Assembly (NCBI GenBank): GCA_918026815.1
Contig: CAKJVC010000068.1
Coordinates: 1,674,001 to 1,738,000, forward strand
Direction of reading: 5' to 3'
DNA from: Chalara sp. BL73
Taxonomy: Eukaryota > Ascomycota > Leotiomycetes > Helotiales
DNA: 64,000 bases
Of the stretch, positions 47,503 through 60,292 are shown piece after piece. Within the stretch, counting starts at the first letter, position 1; every line of letters starts with the position of its first letter. The translations under genes and the position numbers were made by a program. The notes beneath the pieces are model-generated. The model was not told where the DNA came from. It worked only from the letters and a program-made list of their open reading frames with translations, and made no database searches.

Positions 47503-48960
47503 ATGAAGTTCTCATTATTTATTGTAACAGTTGTGACTGCGTACTCGCAGCTCTCATCGTGTGTTACCATCTACGTGTCTCCTACGGGCTCAGACAGCGG
47601 GACTGGAACCATCACGTCACCTCTGAAATCTATACAATCCGCCGTTAATCTTGCCACAGCAGGATCAACTATATATTTACGAGGTGGAACATATGCTTTG
47701 ACCAAGAACGTTCAGTTCAGCAAGAGCGGAACATCCTCTGCACCATACATCGTCTCAGCTTACAGTACCGAGAAAGTGATACTTGATGGGGAGGCTCTGA
47801 CTGGGTATTCATTTCCTAGACACTGCTGTTGTAAAGAGAAGCCTTACTGATTGTCTGAAGCACGCCCGCGGCAGTAGGTGGCTCGCTAGCCAACGCTGAT
47901 CGCGGAATCTTCCACATCCAGAATGCGAACTACTGGAGGTTTTACAACCTCGAGTAAGAGATTAGCCCCCTCCCAAGTACAGAGAACTCACCTCTGGTCT
48001 ATAGGTTCATAAATGGTCCCTACGGAGTGTACAATCGTGATGCTTCCAACAACTACTTCGAAAAAATTATCACCCGTGATAACTATGAATCAGGTATATG
48101 AACTCTTTTGCCTTCCTTTCTTGGAGCAAAGCTAAACATGCATAGGCTTCCAACTGGAAGGTGCCTCAGCGAACAATGTGGTGCTGTATCTTGACTCTTA
48201 TGGCAACCGGGATCCGCGCAAGAACGGAGAGAGTGCCGATGGATTCGCATGCAAGTCCGGCTCAGGGGCTGGCAACGTGCTTCGTGGAGCAAGAATCTGG
48301 AATAATGTAGACGATGGGATCGACCTCTGGTAAGATCTTATAGTTCATCCAGAACCAGACTAACCGAGATGAAAGGGAATTCGCATCGCCCGTAACGATT
48401 GAGAACACCATTGTTTGGGGTAATGGCTTCAACCGGTAAGTTAACAACCCTTGGATAATAACCCTTAGGTATGATGCCAAATGAGATGCTAATGTACTTC
48501 TAGTTGGGGCTTTAGTGACTTTGCTGGAGATGGAAACGGCTTCAAGCTAGGCGGCGGCTCCACAGGCGCCATACCAGCAGCGAACCACATCATTAAGAAC
48601 TGCATCTCTTTCCTCAACGCCGTGGACGGCTTCATCGACAATGGCCAAGCTGGATCGCTTACCCTAACACGCAATACCGCCTTTAATAATGGACGCCATG
48701 GCTTCAGATTCGGATCGTCCACTTCGACCTTTACCAGCAACATAGCAGCATCCAACAAGGGCAATCCGACAGATGTAACAGGAACGCAAACTCAGAGCGG
48801 AAATAGCTGGAATGTTGGTGGGACATGGAGCAATGCCACCTTTAAGAGTGTTAGCGCAAGTATTATGGCGGGAGCTAGAGCATCTGACGGAAAGATCGTG
48901 GGTAGTGATTTCCTGTTGCCGACTAGTGGGGCGGCGATTGGAGCAACAACCTACTGGTAG
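47503..48960 (+). CDS. Secreted pectate lyase, family PL9
   Basis: Six exons, 47503-47804, 47861-47953, 48005-48093, 48146-48329, 48376-48435 and 48504-48960, give 394 residues; introns are 46-68 bp. A signal peptide (MKFSLFIVTVVTAYSQLSSC) precedes the parallel beta-helix (IYVSPTGSDSGTGTITSPLK, TIYLRGGTYAL). The Asp-rich strip (ESADGF, NNVDDGIDLWEF) resembles the PL9 calcium site. GDGNGFKLGGG supplies the conserved Lys expected to act as catalytic base. The enzyme cleaves polygalacturonate outside the cell by beta-elimination. The start at 47503 is chosen because it opens directly on the signal peptide. Together with the PL3 gene at 15-16 kb it suggests pectin degradation, though the two are far apart and not clustered. 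Confidence 0.92.
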
Positions 48961-49041
48961 TAGAACTAGTGAAAATAAACCAGTAGATAAACTATCATGA
49001 TTAGAATCTAGTGCAAAATTGGTCTCCTGCATGCCACATGT

Positions 49042-50145
49042 CTAGTACTCGTCACCGCGAAAACCTCCATACCAATTGAATTTTGGCTTGGCGACCTCCA
49101 CTTTAAACTTTTCCACCAACACAACCTTTAGATCTGCTCTCCAGCCATCTTCTCGGTCTCTCTTTTCACTTAACATCCTACACAAATCTCGGCAAAACGC
49201 CAACTTTGTCTCCCGATCGATAGTCTCGTCTTCGATCTCGAGTTCAAGGAATCGAAGTGACTTCAGATGTAGTACTCCGCCTTGTACCCAATCATAGTTT
49301 GTGTTGAGGAGATGATTGTCCTCACATCCCTCATTCCCAGATATATTAATTGAGCCCTCAACGACCGCATTGAGAGAGCCCTTGATGCTCAACTTCAAAC
49401 CCAAAACTCTTTCCCAAAGCCTGCACAGATCTATCCATTCTCCGCTACCCTTCCCTTTCCCATCAAGAGACATGCTTGCAAGGCCACCAATCTCACCCCC
49501 GATGCTATCCATACCACCTGTCCGCAAGTCCCTCGCCAGCACTTCTAGCGAGGTCCATCGAACAGCCTCCCTTTGCCATTTTTTTAGGCCACGCGTGAAT
49601 TGTCTAGCTGCATACACTCCACTCCAGAACCAGTTCACAAAGGAGAATGCGTTGGTGTGGAACGGCATCAGTCGTGCCTCTTCATATACCTGGCGACAAC
49701 TCACAAGCAAACCTGTGGGTATCTTGCCTTGGATACCGTGACAGAGAGCACTTGTGGCCGTTGTCATAACCATGAAATCACCAATAGCGTCACCAATATT
49801 TAATATTTGTGTCTTCTGTAAGGCGATATCGTAAGTGCCCAAAATTGGTTGCGACTCCGAGTTGTCATTTGGGCATCCAGTTCCGTTATCATGCTGAGGG
49901 GCCGCAAAAATGAAGGTAGTATACTGCAATTTCTCAAATTGGCTTAGAGCTAGCGGAGAAATTGTCGTAGGAGACAAGAGATTTGGGTGGTGTATCTCAT
50001 GAGAGCGCAAGACGTATGAATAGATGTGCATTCGAATCTCTAAAGGGATCGTCAACAGTGTTGTGCCAACCTTATACTTGCTGTGATCGGGAGTCGGCTC
50101 TAATGGCGTCAAAGGCTCTGAAATTGCTGAAAAGTAGACTGGCAT
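49042..50145 (-). CDS. F-box/2EXR-like protein of unknown function
   Basis: A single exon of 367 codons from ATG 50145. The same frame extends to 50217, but those codons look like leader. An N-terminal LLTIPLEIRMHIYSYVLR is the LP.EIR.IY motif typical of fungal F-box/2EXR or DUF7730-type proteins. It is followed by LLVSCRQVYEEARLMPFHTN, also typical of that group. The remainder is predicted helical with a basic C-terminus. These proteins may act as interaction adaptors; no substrate or partner is known. It is tail-to-tail with the PL9 gene, 81 bp apart, so the 3' ends may overlap. Confidence 0.75.
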   Translation of the reverse strand: MPVYFSAISEPLTPLEPTPDHSKYKVGTTLLTIPLEIRMHIYSYVLRSHEIHHPNLLSPTTISPLALSQFEKLQYTTFIFAAPQHDNGTGCPNDNSESQPILGTYDIALQKTQILNIGDAIGDFMVMTTATSALCHGIQGKIPTGLLVSCRQVYEEARLMPFHTNAFSFVNWFWSGVYAARQFTRGLKKWQREAVRWTSLEVLARDLRTGGMDSIGGEIGGLASMSLDGKGKGSGEWIDLCRLWERVLGLKLSIKGSLNAVVEGSINISGNEGCEDNHLLNTNYDWVQGGVLHLKSLRFLELEIEDETIDRETKLAFCRDLCRMLSEKRDREDGWRADLKVVLVEKFKVEVAKPKFNWYGGFRGDEY

Positions 50146-50969
50146 CGGTATTATGCTCTTTGACAAAGAATACATTGATAGGTGATAAATGTTTAAATTT
50201 ATGCACAGAACAAACACAGGATACTCTTAAGTATCCGTCCATGCAAGGTATAAATAAACTGTGAAATTCCGGAGATCAAAACGGTGCTAGAATGCCTTAG
50301 AGATAGCTCAGGAAATAGAAACTGCCTTCCGAATCACCAAAACAATGGATGAAGATGGAAGCATAGCTGAAAGCTGTCAAAGGTTGGAAATAGTTATGGC
50401 ATTCGCTTAGCAGAGCGGTATGTAAGTTTAACTTTCAACGCTAATCCAAAACCAACGAAGCAAATTGAAAGATGCTAAAAGAAGTCAAATGATGAGGCAG
50501 TTAGGGTTTTATATACCATTAACATCTTTTTTGTAGTTGGTAGGATACGAAAAGCACAGGCTGTCAGCCTTCCTGCCAAGAGATCCACTCCGCTGATGCT
50601 CCAACCTAGTCAAAGTCTTAGTGCTGACTCTATCAACTCTTCCAATAACCAGCGCTACATAGGGTGTTATCACACAAGGATGGCCATATGAATTGACCCA
50701 AGGAGCCAGGTTGGTTAAAGGTTGGTAGGCTCAAAAGCCAGGAACAAACGGCAACGTACCATTGATAGATCATGGACATATTAATCCTCTTGCGGCGTCG
50801 AGTGTTCTCTTACGTGATCTGTCAGAACCTACTTAGAGGTCGTTCTATAACAGAAGGCCTGTACAGTCAGAACGCGGATAAAATCTGACTGACGACAGCT
50901 GTGTCGATGTATCTTTTGATCCAGGACCTGGTTTGCTTTGTATATGGTCCAAGAACAAGGTCCATCATC
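50146..50969. other. Intergenic, no gene seen
   Basis: Contains the upstream region of the 2EXR-like gene, with a TATATAAAA on the minus strand near 50510. No coding content recognised. Confidence 0.45.
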
Positions 50970-51782
50970 TCACAATGTTGCGAAGTCGATACCAAGGCCA
51001 ACCCCATTTGCGCCAGTCGAGAATTTGAGAATTTCCTTTGCAAGCTTGCCAGGACTTTCGGTGCTCTGCTTATTTTTTCCCATTCCAAACTCAACCCCAC
51101 CTGCGCGACTTGTCCCCTCTGTGATATTAATCTCCACATCCTCCATTTCGTCATCCTCATCCTCTTCATCACTACCGTCGCTATCTAGACTATGCCTCAA
51201 GCCGGTACGAACATTCTCAATGCCCATGGCTATTTCCTCCTCCGTATACAGGACTTGAGATTCTTGCCTAACATACGTATCGAGCCTATCTTCAACCCAT
51301 TCTACTGCCCATTTCCAAAACTTCTCGGGATCCTCTTGTGTATCGCTCGTAACCTCCGCTTCGATGGCACGACCTTCGTCGATCCAGCTCTCAACCGCAA
51401 GATCAGGCTTTTTGCGTATCAATTGGGTCAGGAGATCTTCCTGAGTCCGTCCTGGATAATCCGTGAAAGGAAAGACAACAGTAGTATTCAATTGTTCGGA
51501 TTGCTTCGCCCCATCCTCAACCAATTTACTAAGAGTTCCACCAATGATTGCAGTAGTTGTTTGAATGGAAGACCTGCAGGACAGAGTTCATGTTAGATAC
51601 TATTTTCAATCCCAGTTTGACACATTAAACGCGTACCATGGTGGTAGAGGATTGCCTGTGGCAATCCGATGCTGTAGAGACTGGATATTGTTCCGGAGAA
51701 GTGTGATTTGCATCCGCGCGCGATCAAGAGCTTTGAGATCGTCCGGACGAGGAGGCGGGATGCCCAGAGTTGGATGAGACAT
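50970..51782 (-). CDS. MED8: Mediator of RNA polymerase II subunit 8
   Basis: Exons 51782-51637 and 51573-50970 (63 bp intron, GTACGC...CAG) give 249 residues, the usual fungal Med8 length. The N-terminus (DDLKALDRARMQITLLRNNI, then LPPWSSIQTTTAIIGGTLSK) matches the Med8 helical region that contacts the head module. VFPFTDYPGRTQEDLLTQLI and KKPDLAVESWIDEGR are also characteristic. A strongly acidic stretch (DEEDEDDEMEDVEI) and a conserved short C-terminus follow. Med8 belongs to the nuclear Mediator head module and couples regulators to RNA polymerase II. The spliced junction rebuilds the Trp codon and the family sequence. Confidence 0.9.
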
Positions 51783-52096
51783 TTCTTGTGCTTCTTGCGC
51801 CGAGATAAGATGTAATAATTCTTTGACCTGGGACCAGAAATTGTCACTGAAGACGCTTTGTCAAAATGGCTGAAAAGATGTATGAAAGGTACGAGGCTGT
51901 GATGACAAGGCTATAAGGATGGTGCGGCATGATTCAGCCAATAGAGTGGACCAACCCATCTTCACCAGCTATTCCCATGATGAGATCGCAAGCACTGATT
52001 CAGCTTTCCCAGTCTTCAAAAAGTGTTAAATATTCTATTTCACGATATTATAGATTATACTGTATTCTATTCCCGGCTCATGCTTCCTTTTAGTCG
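51783..52096. other. Intergenic, no gene seen
   Basis: 314 bp upstream of MED8 and past the end of the pseudogene; nothing recognised. Confidence 0.5.
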
Positions 52097-54006
52097 CTAG
52101 TCCTTAATGAATCGCCCCGTCAACTTGTCTATCATCCTTCCCATAGAAAATACTAGGGAGGCAAGAGCTGCAGCCATGTACCTACGGACGAGCCCGCTCT
52201 CATAATCGAAATCAATTTCTATCCGTGTAAGCTTCCTTTTCAGATGGATGATCTGCCACTCATAACCGCTTCTACATACTATCCTAGTATGTAATGATCG
52301 TTTGTCGCATCGCCATGCCGTCCTGAGCGTAGGGTCACACTTAAATGTAGATATCCTCGCCGTCCGATTTGACCGATCACTCTTGATACCGGCGATATGA
52401 TAAGCCTTTTCCAGGGGAACAAAATCTTCGTCTGTCAGGCCAACCTCGTCAAGCTCCATCAGCCATCTGATTATCTTGGCCATCAACTCGCTATCCCAAA
52501 GATCTTCACTCAAGGAGCTGGTCTCCAATATCTCCAAGGCGTCACGTCTACTTTGGCGATGTCGCCGCTGGGGCCTGGTATCATCAACGCACCACCATCG
52601 ACAGAGGAATCAGAGCCTGAATGGCTCATATTTCCGAGCTTCATCATGTCTTCACACATACATTGATTTCTTTCAGTTCACCAGTATTGTTATAATAATA
52701 GGCCTCTGGGCCACAACCGAGGGGTCGAACGGCCTGGTCCCATCGCTCATATTCAGAAAGTATTTTTGCACGCTGCAAGAATACAGGATTGACATCATAC
52801 GAGAAGTAATTTGAGCGTCCCGGAAAGATTAGCCTTTGCTTGTAGCTGACGGGCATCATAGTTGGCAGCCAATGTAAGGGTCGTTTTAGAACCATGTTCA
52901 GAATCTTCCATGCTTGATCAAGGCTTTCGAAATACTCTGGCATACTTGTGATTAGATCTTGTCGATAAGTGGCCTCTGGCCTACGATCATCAACAGTCAG
53001 ATTGGAGTTCCAAGCGCACCATCAACTGTATTATTTCGTCATCGATCATTGGTGCATGCTTCTCGACGTTTCCACCTCTTCCGTCTTCTAGCAAGCGCTG
53101 CTCTTCATCCATAAGATTTATCATGCTGCGGACCTGCGCAACCTTCCTGGCGTTCTCGAATCAGCATTGCCCAATTAGATATTTTATTCCAAGCTACTTA
53201 TAACACAAACTGACGTAGAAATTTTGCTCCCAATGCACTATTAATGTATTCATGCGACAGCTAGAATGGGATTTTGCCAGCGAGAATGTCAGACTCACAG
53301 CCGCACCGTTATTGCCATGAAATATCTCAAAACAGAAGAATAGAATGCTTGCTAGAAGGGTGATTTTATTGTTCACAGATGAGGCGGCTGTCTCTTCTCG
53401 TATCGCTCTGATAGCAAGTGCGCATTCTTCATAGGCAAACTGACGCCGCTGCTTCTCATCTGAGTTGCTCGACCAAATTCTGAGACTAAGAGCCCCGATA
53501 GCAATAATAGCATGGCGAATTGCTTTACTTGTCTCAGCAGCTTGTAACATGAGCCGGCCCCATAGATTAGACTCGAAGTATCCTGCCAGCTGGCGGGATG
53601 TTTTTGACTAAACATCCTAAATGCCCGAAATTCTTGTTCGGTAGAAAACACATTGACCCACGGAACAGCGTGGATTTTGGAAGCATCTTCTCGCGATTTA
53701 GGTACCAGAATCCGCGCCGCAGTTAAAGGTCGACCACCTGTGCCTTATATTCTTTTCTCGGAATAAATGCATCGACCACCTCTCCAGTATTTCTGGTATT
53801 TTAGGCACTTTGGTATTATCTCATCGCATTTGACTTTTCGATTTTTACAATAGATGTATCAGAATATTCATCCGCCTTCAGAACAACACGCATGCTTTCG
53901 CTTCGGATTTTACTCACTTGCATAGCGGACAACCTGTTTTGACTTTTGGCCAGGAAGCTCTTTTTCCAGTTGTGGCATTATTTATTTCTTCCGAGTTTTG
54001 CTCCAT
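52097..54006 (-). pseudogene. Zn2Cys6 transcription factor pseudogene
   Basis: Starts cleanly at ATG 54006 (exon to 53918, ending TGCPLCK in the zinc cluster, with a GTGAGT donor). The second exon resumes with KNRKVKCDE, but no AG acceptor is present: the expected TAG reads TAA near 53845. Downstream, a Cys of the cluster is Tyr (CLKY), an in-frame TAA follows YSEKRI, and a frameshift lies near 53602 in a run of five A. Six A would restore TSRQLAGYFESNLWGRLMLQ. Beyond it the regulator domain continues (IRHAIIAIGALSLRIW, NKITLLASILFFCFE), then further blocks at 52644-52943 and 52097-52537. At least four independent defects argue for a dead gene rather than one sequencing error. Original targets unknown. 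Confidence 0.7.
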
Positions 54007-56077
54007 TACCTTGAAGATATTCTAGCGCAAACGCTGGATGGTAGGAGGAGCAGCTAGCATCTAATTACCAAGCTATTCCATCAATACATCTACATGACCT
54101 CTTGAAGGTCAGATCCGGATATATGTCGAAAAGACGGCAAATTCCGCATCTCAGCCCTACGACCACCACCTAAAGGTCACATATATGTGCTTACTCGCGT
54201 CTCCTTAATAAGCCTTAACCAAGATTATTTGGGCCGTTTTGTGGGGCAAAATAGAGCAATGCCAATCTCCTGAGTGGTTAACGATCTATGCGACTCCCTT
54301 GTACTTACAGCAAGGCCTGCGTGAAGTCCATGTCGAGCCCCATGTTTCTCTGAGCCCGACCATTAAACACGGATATAAAGAACTGGACCAATTTTCACCG
54401 TAGTTAAAGGAAATCTTGGCTCTACCCGCCAAACGGCACAAATAACCGTCATGGGAGTAGAACTATGTATTTGTACTTAGCCTCACTTGGCTATTGATCT
54501 CTTGCTATTATGTTACTGATAGGTCATTGAAACGAGAGTTGACATGTGGATGTGAGAGAGACGGATTGAATCTCGGTGATTCGCTGACAGCCACTCAGCC
54601 TCAGACTTAGAATGCGGGATACAACTGGCTCGCTGGTACGACCCGGCACTTGTGTTAAAAGCATTCAAGACGTACATCAATTTACATATTTCAGAGCGTC
54701 CTATTTTTAGACGAAAATATATGTAAGCCGTGGCATTCTGAGCGTTGAATGTATCAGTGTTCATGTTTTCCCATGTGTTACGGTCCGCATCATATGTTAA
54801 TGCAGATCGAATTCTTGCATGGAGCCTCCAGTTGTGTAAGTGGCCCCAGTAACGGATTCTCTATCCAATAAAGTATTGGACTTGGCTTGATCTTTTCCTT
54901 CGTGGGATCCTTGTCTCGGGAAAATTGCCTCGCGATGCTTCATTTGAGGAAGAGGCGCCCTCCTTTCCTTTTTCCGCTAAGGGCCATCTTTTAGCTTTCT
55001 GAAGAAACAGAGGCCCCGGCTAGGTATTCGGTAGTTCACGTTGACAGGGCAGGACGGTAGTACACCAGGTAGAGAGATAGCCTCTCGGTTCATACACTAT
55101 TGTCGTGTAATACGCGAGACTGTCCACGTCTGCTACTACCTCGTTAGACGAAAGCCCGCCCCAGCTAGATCAGGCCTATTGCAATCAACAAAGATGAACC
55201 ACTCATTACCGTACTGACAGCATCCCGTATCAAAGTAAAATGAGCAGCCTCCCCACCCCCCCGGAACCAGAGACAGAGTCAGATTGTGGCCTTGGGCTCA
55301 GAGAGAGAAGGGGAGGGGGTCTGGCTGCTAAGATGAATTCTCGCTCCGCTTGGCATTTAGCGAAATCATTAGTACAGTAGTAACTAGCATTATTCACACC
55401 CAAAATGTTACCAAACCTCCACTCTTCTCGTCGCCAAAGGCCAATCTGCGCTCCCTCCTACCGGCGCATCATCCACCACCCACCTCGACTCCACCACCCA
55501 CTGGACTTGCAATCCCGGCCAATTTTCTTTTCTACGTTGACCCAAAATCCCAGAAGTCCATCACTCCGGCCCTCCCACGCCATACCCGAATCAGTGCTTC
55601 TCCTCTTCTTAAGACGCTCTCTCTTTTTTCTCTTCTAATCACAACCCCGAAAATAAAATTATATCCATCCAGTCGATTTCCCTTCATCACGTCTCGTCGT
55701 CGTCGTCGCCGCCGCCGTCGTTGCTGACTTGTTCGTTGTCTGAGTTGAGGGCTGTCTGTTCCTTTCTCTGTACCAAGGCCGCTGTGTTTCTTCTGGATTT
55801 CGTTTGGTGAGTGAGACATCCTAATCTGCCATACAATTCCCACGCCTACCCGTGAAGCCGCTTTTTCGCCCCAAGTCATAAATTTCTCCTCGGCTACTTC
55901 CTTTGCGCCAGTCTTGAACACATCATCAACGCTCTACTGCCGTTTCCATTGATTGGGTGCTGACACATGGCCTCCCTTTAGAGTCCTTTTTTTGCGACCT
56001 ACAGTCGTCTTACGTTCCTTACCACACCGAACCAGCGCTGCAGGCTCTAGCTTTCGAACCCATTTTGATTCGAAAAT
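54007..56077. other. Gene-free stretch and probable long 5' region
   Basis: No family recognised. The part from about 55400 to 56077 is pyrimidine-rich on the plus strand, with CGT/CGC trinucleotide runs near 55691-55720, and fits a promoter and leader for the downstream gene. Confidence 0.4.
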
Positions 56078-57739
56078 ATGTCTTACTACGATAATCAACA
56101 ATGGCAAGCAGGTGGGCAAGCATCGTGGGATCAGCAGACTCCTCCTGCTCGATCTGGTATGTCTGGTGGAGTTTTGAAGGGGCTTCGAAAGCAGGACAAA
56201 TGTTGACGATAGATAGGCGCCAGCTCAGCGGTCCCTCGCGAGGATTCAGCAGCATTCAGCACACAAATAGAGGGTAAGTTTAGTGAATCCAATTCAAGGG
56301 TGGTGTGAAGGAGGCTTGCGGATCTGCGAAGGGTCTTCATGCCAAAGTTTGGAGATCTGGGATAGCATGTGCCGCCAATATCTACAGATCTTGAAATGGT
56401 AAAGTCCAGTGCTAATATGCATCCAGAAGTCGACCGTGCCCTTGACAATCTTGTCAAGAGTGGAAAGATGGGCTTCAACTTGGGCGGTCGTCGCGACTCG
56501 ATCCCATTGAGCGGCGGCCCACCCAGAGAGTTCCAGCAGCAATTCGGTAAGCACTGTCCTACACATCGCCTTTCCAGTCATTAACACTTTGTCAGACCCT
56601 CGCATGGGAGGTGGCCCTCGACATCACTCCACTGGCAGTGATTACGGTGATGCTCGCTCATTCTCAGGATCCAACCTTCAAAGCTTCTACGCTTCGCAAC
56701 GACATCAACCATCACGCGGCGCGAATGAGGCCGAACAAGTAATGCAGGCGAAGAGACGGATGGCGGCCCAGCGAGAAAGAGAGTTGCGCAATTATCACCA
56801 GGAGCAGCAGTACAATCGAAGTAGGCCTCCCTCTTCTGTATCCTCTCAATAACACATGCACTGCATATTCTGTTCCCAGTGGTTCCAAATGATCTTCTAC
56901 ACTACTATCGATTTCTCTTGTCTAAAATGCCCCGTGATCTCTCAATCATGCCAAATCCCTGCTCAACCTTCATTATTTGCATTTACTGACTATACTAAGG
57001 CGTTGTAGCTGATGCCTCACCATTTGGAAACAAACCTAGCGACCGTACCATCAGTCCAAGCAGCGGTATGGGTGAGGATGAACGCCGAGAGCTGATTGCT
57101 CGCCAACGTAGCGCACTTTATGGCGAAGGAGCTGCATACACTGATGGCTTCGTTGACGAGAACGGTACGCCTCGTCCCGGAACTCAAGGGTCAAGCTCAC
57201 AGTCCGCCGCTGGAATCCGTGGTCATTCACCACTAGCTTTTGACCACTACAATGCTCAGGCGAACCAGGAGCAACAAGTCCAAGAACCTCAATCAGCCAC
57301 CCAAGGCCCAGGACAACAACGATCCCGTGCGAACAGCAACTCTTCGCCGTCTTCAAACCCGACAAGCAGCTTTGGCTTGTTCGAGTCTGCTGCACAGCAA
57401 TCGAGCCGCACATCCGCCTCCTCTCCGAGAGGATCACCTCCTCCAGGAGGAAAAGTATCATCAATTGGCTCTGGGGTCGCTCCAATCGGCACCAGACCTG
57501 CTGCTCAAGGTATCAATCCAGTTCTAACTAAGCAACGATCCACCACCCCGTTGCCATCGCCATTGAGCTACGGTTACGCAGCCAACGATGAGTCCTCAGA
57601 ACAGAAGGAGACTAGAACTCCTTCAGCAGCCTCGAACCCAAACTCCCAGGAGAATAACGTGCGAGGTGGGTGGACCAACAAGGGCGGTGTATGGGGGACC
57701 AAGCCTCTTGGTGTCCAGCAGGCTTCTGTTTGGGGATAA
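56078..57739 (+). CDS. Conserved disordered fungal protein
   Basis: Exons 56078-56156, 56217-56273, 56427-56546, 56596-56820 and 57009-57739 give 403 residues. The intron lengths (49-188 bp) and constant phase 1 at every junction support the model. The protein is Gln/Ser/Gly-rich and mostly disordered. A conserved core includes EVDRALDNLVKSGKM, FYASQRHQPSR and a predicted helix EAEQVMQAKRRMAAQREREL. GEDERRELIARQRSALYG follows, and the C-terminus is tryptophan/glycine-rich (GVWGTKPLG). It resembles a widely conserved Pezizomycotina protein of unknown role. No membrane segment or signal peptide is seen. Its long leader and housekeeping-like conservation suggest steady expression, which is inference. 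Confidence 0.86.
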
Positions 57740-59045
57740 ATACGTTGATGTTCAATGACAACAGCAAGCGAAGAATGAACTGGTGTTTGTAATCCGGCCA
57801 GCGTCTCGACTTCGGACATCGTGGTGCCTCAATCTTCTATACGGTGTTCAATGGACTGGCATGGGCTATCGACGTCTTATTTTACGTTCACGGAGATTTT
57901 CCTTTGGGTACTGGTTGGCTGGTTGCGAATGGGTTGTTTTGCGTGCGTTCGGATCTTGCATTTGCGGGGTGTCGAGGGGCGAAGGATACCTTTTGCTTTT
58001 TTCCATTTCTTTGTTTTGGCGGTAATCCATTCGGTGTTCCTGCTTTGGGCTGCACAAATGGGAAACGGCTGGTTGGAGCTGCGAGAGGTTGGCAAGAAAA
58101 AATCGCGGGGAGGAAAAAAAGTACTCGTTAGTTTTGCAAGCGATGGTTAGCATATGTGGCTGGCGCATCGTTGTTATCTCTCATTTAGCATTGCGGTGGA
58201 AATGGTCTGACTTGGTTTCTTTCACGGTTGTTGGGTCTTAAGGGGTCTGAATTTGTGTAATTAGGTATGCGATGGGTAATAATGGGGGCACGGGGTTGGG
58301 AAATGGTTTGTTATCGCAGGTAATTTGAGACATGTGGCTGGGAAGATTCGCATTAGATGTTTTGATCGACGTGAGAACGCTTGCCCAAATGCCTACGAGT
58401 GCGAACAATAGATAAAAATCTAGTATGCAGTTTTCTCTATTCAACCGTCTCTGTCTATTTGCGAACGGTCACCTGATGTAGCAATAACAGCACCCACCCT
58501 AGCCACTGCTTCTCATTTGAAAATCATTCTCTTTTCATCCACATCTCATCACCTAGTTTCATCTCTCCCGACCTCTCATAAACAAAATCTAGCTCTCCTC
58601 CAAACAAGCACGTCCACAATTCAATTAGTCTAGTATACGATTGGGAGCTAGCGCAAGATTTCATTATTTATACGGGGAGGTGCTTTTCGCATCCATATCC
58701 GGCTATGGCACACGGACGAGACTTGGGCATGCATTGCAATTCAAGCGTTATTCGATGCGGGAGCAAACTTCACCACGTTCAGCAACAATAAACCAAGTCA
58801 CGGGAGTGGTCGGCAGCTTTTTAGAACTGATGAGAGCATCATTGTCGAAGATAAGATGTTGGGACATATCTAATCCAGAGCATTACTGCCAGGAACCGGC
58901 CGGATGGGTCAGAGACGCTCACAATCAGAAGATTTCATGTGATGCACTTTTCCTGATCGGAACACCGTCAAAAATATCTCCCAGGTCGGGGCCGAGACCT
59001 GGAAGTTCAATCTGCAAGAGGAGTCCTGACGGGTAGCTGCTCACC

Positions 59046-59447
59046 CTAAATGTCCATGCTATATGAAATCTCCAGGCTTGTAGCCCACTTCAAATTGCCT
59101 ATTCGAGTATACTCATTAAGCACCCCGTTCGCCGTTAACACCAAGCCACATGTTGGCCCTGGCACACCAATTCCTCCTTCTCCTGCAGCTCGGGTTCGAC
59201 CGCGATTCTGAAGCACAGAGATCTCATTGAGCATCTTGGTAAGCATATCGCGCACAATCTAGCCTACTCCCCTTCCGTCCTTGTTGAACAGCTTTCGTAC
59301 CTCTAGGCCAGTCAAGGGGGCATTTAGTGACGGGTAGATAGTGCAAGAAGCCTCTTTCGACATGGCTATCACGCTTTGGGTAAATACGCCTTCGAGAATA
59401 TTGCTTGATGTTAGAGTCGCATTTCTTCCAGGGGGTGCTTCTGACAA
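59046..59447 (-). pseudogene. Possible decayed coding sequence, unrecognised
   Basis: One reading frame of about 134 codons is broken only by a TAG at 59256-59258. Both halves read like folded protein: ILEGVFTQSVIAMSKEASCT upstream, and a Gly/Arg-rich stretch with GVPGPTCGLVLTANGVLNEY downstream. I do not recognise the family. It could be a relic with one stop or a chance open frame. There are no convincing introns around the stop. Confidence 0.27.
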
Positions 59448-60115
59448 AGACCGGGAGCCATATGCAGTTTACGCTGGATGAGCTGACTGCGTTCTGCCCC
59501 GAAGATTCAAACTACACGATCTCGGCTCTCAAATCGTAAGTTGACATAGATTTCGCAAGCAGCTCTCTCAACTGAATTGTGTCTGATGATCTTCTGATAG
59601 TACCTTATGATAGTCCCCTGGTCTTCCCTTTCCAATCATGCAGCTGTGATGGACCATTTCCACATACCAGAGCGGTCTCATCGACAGATAGTCGTCCCTC
59701 CTTGAATATATGTTACCTATTTTCCCTCTCGTCCATATGTCTGAAATTTACCCGCAATGTCGTCTAAAGCTATGATTTTGTCGTCTCCTTAGTCGAGTAT
59801 CTTGAAGAATATTCTGCAACCACATTCCACCCGGCTTTCTTATATCGATCGTGAAGTGTTACGAATTTTCCATCTTTTCAATGCTTCCCAAAGTCAATAT
59901 AGCCACTTGTCGTTTATCCCATAAATAGAAGCGAAAGTTGGCACTCCAATGACTCGGATATGCAGCCTTTTAGCCGCATCATATGCGAGGCCCCAGGAAC
60001 ACAACCGCAAGTTCAAATTCCATCTCGGATTCTAACAATTTAACCCAAGAGTGCATGTGAAACCATACAGCATGAATTTAAATATCGTGGTGGGAGGAGT
60101 CCAGACTCTGCATAG

Positions 60116-60292
60116 CTAGCATAGGCTACGAACATCACTAGGATGTTCGAGATGGAACTGGTGGACGGGTATGTCTACAAAGATACACGGCAGCACGAAT
60201 CCGAAGATAATATTTAGGACAGCGCACCAGAATGTGGTATCATCGACATCTCGCATGTCTCGGCCTTCACGGTTTTCGCTGTTTCGACTCAT
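60116..60292 (-). CDS. Possible 58-residue membrane microprotein
   Basis: ATG to TAG, 58 codons. A charged N-terminus (SRNSENREGRDMRDVDD) precedes a hydrophobic segment (FWCAVLNIIFGFVLPCIFV) long enough to span a membrane. Another hydrophobic short frame starts 166 bp upstream on the same strand (60458), so this may instead be one exon of a relic. No homology recognised. Confidence 0.2.
   Translation of the reverse strand: MSRNSENREGRDMRDVDDTTFWCAVLNIIFGFVLPCIFVDIPVHQFHLEHPSDVRSLC

Noticed and set aside
15222..48960. PL3 and PL9 lyases as one pectin-degradation cluster
   Set aside because: They are 31 kb apart with many unrelated genes between; shared substrate does not show clustering.
55350..55921. 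Open frames on both strands in the pyrimidine-rich tract before 56078
   Set aside because: Composition-driven (Ser/Pro/Leu on one strand, Arg/Lys on the other) and located where the downstream gene's leader should be.
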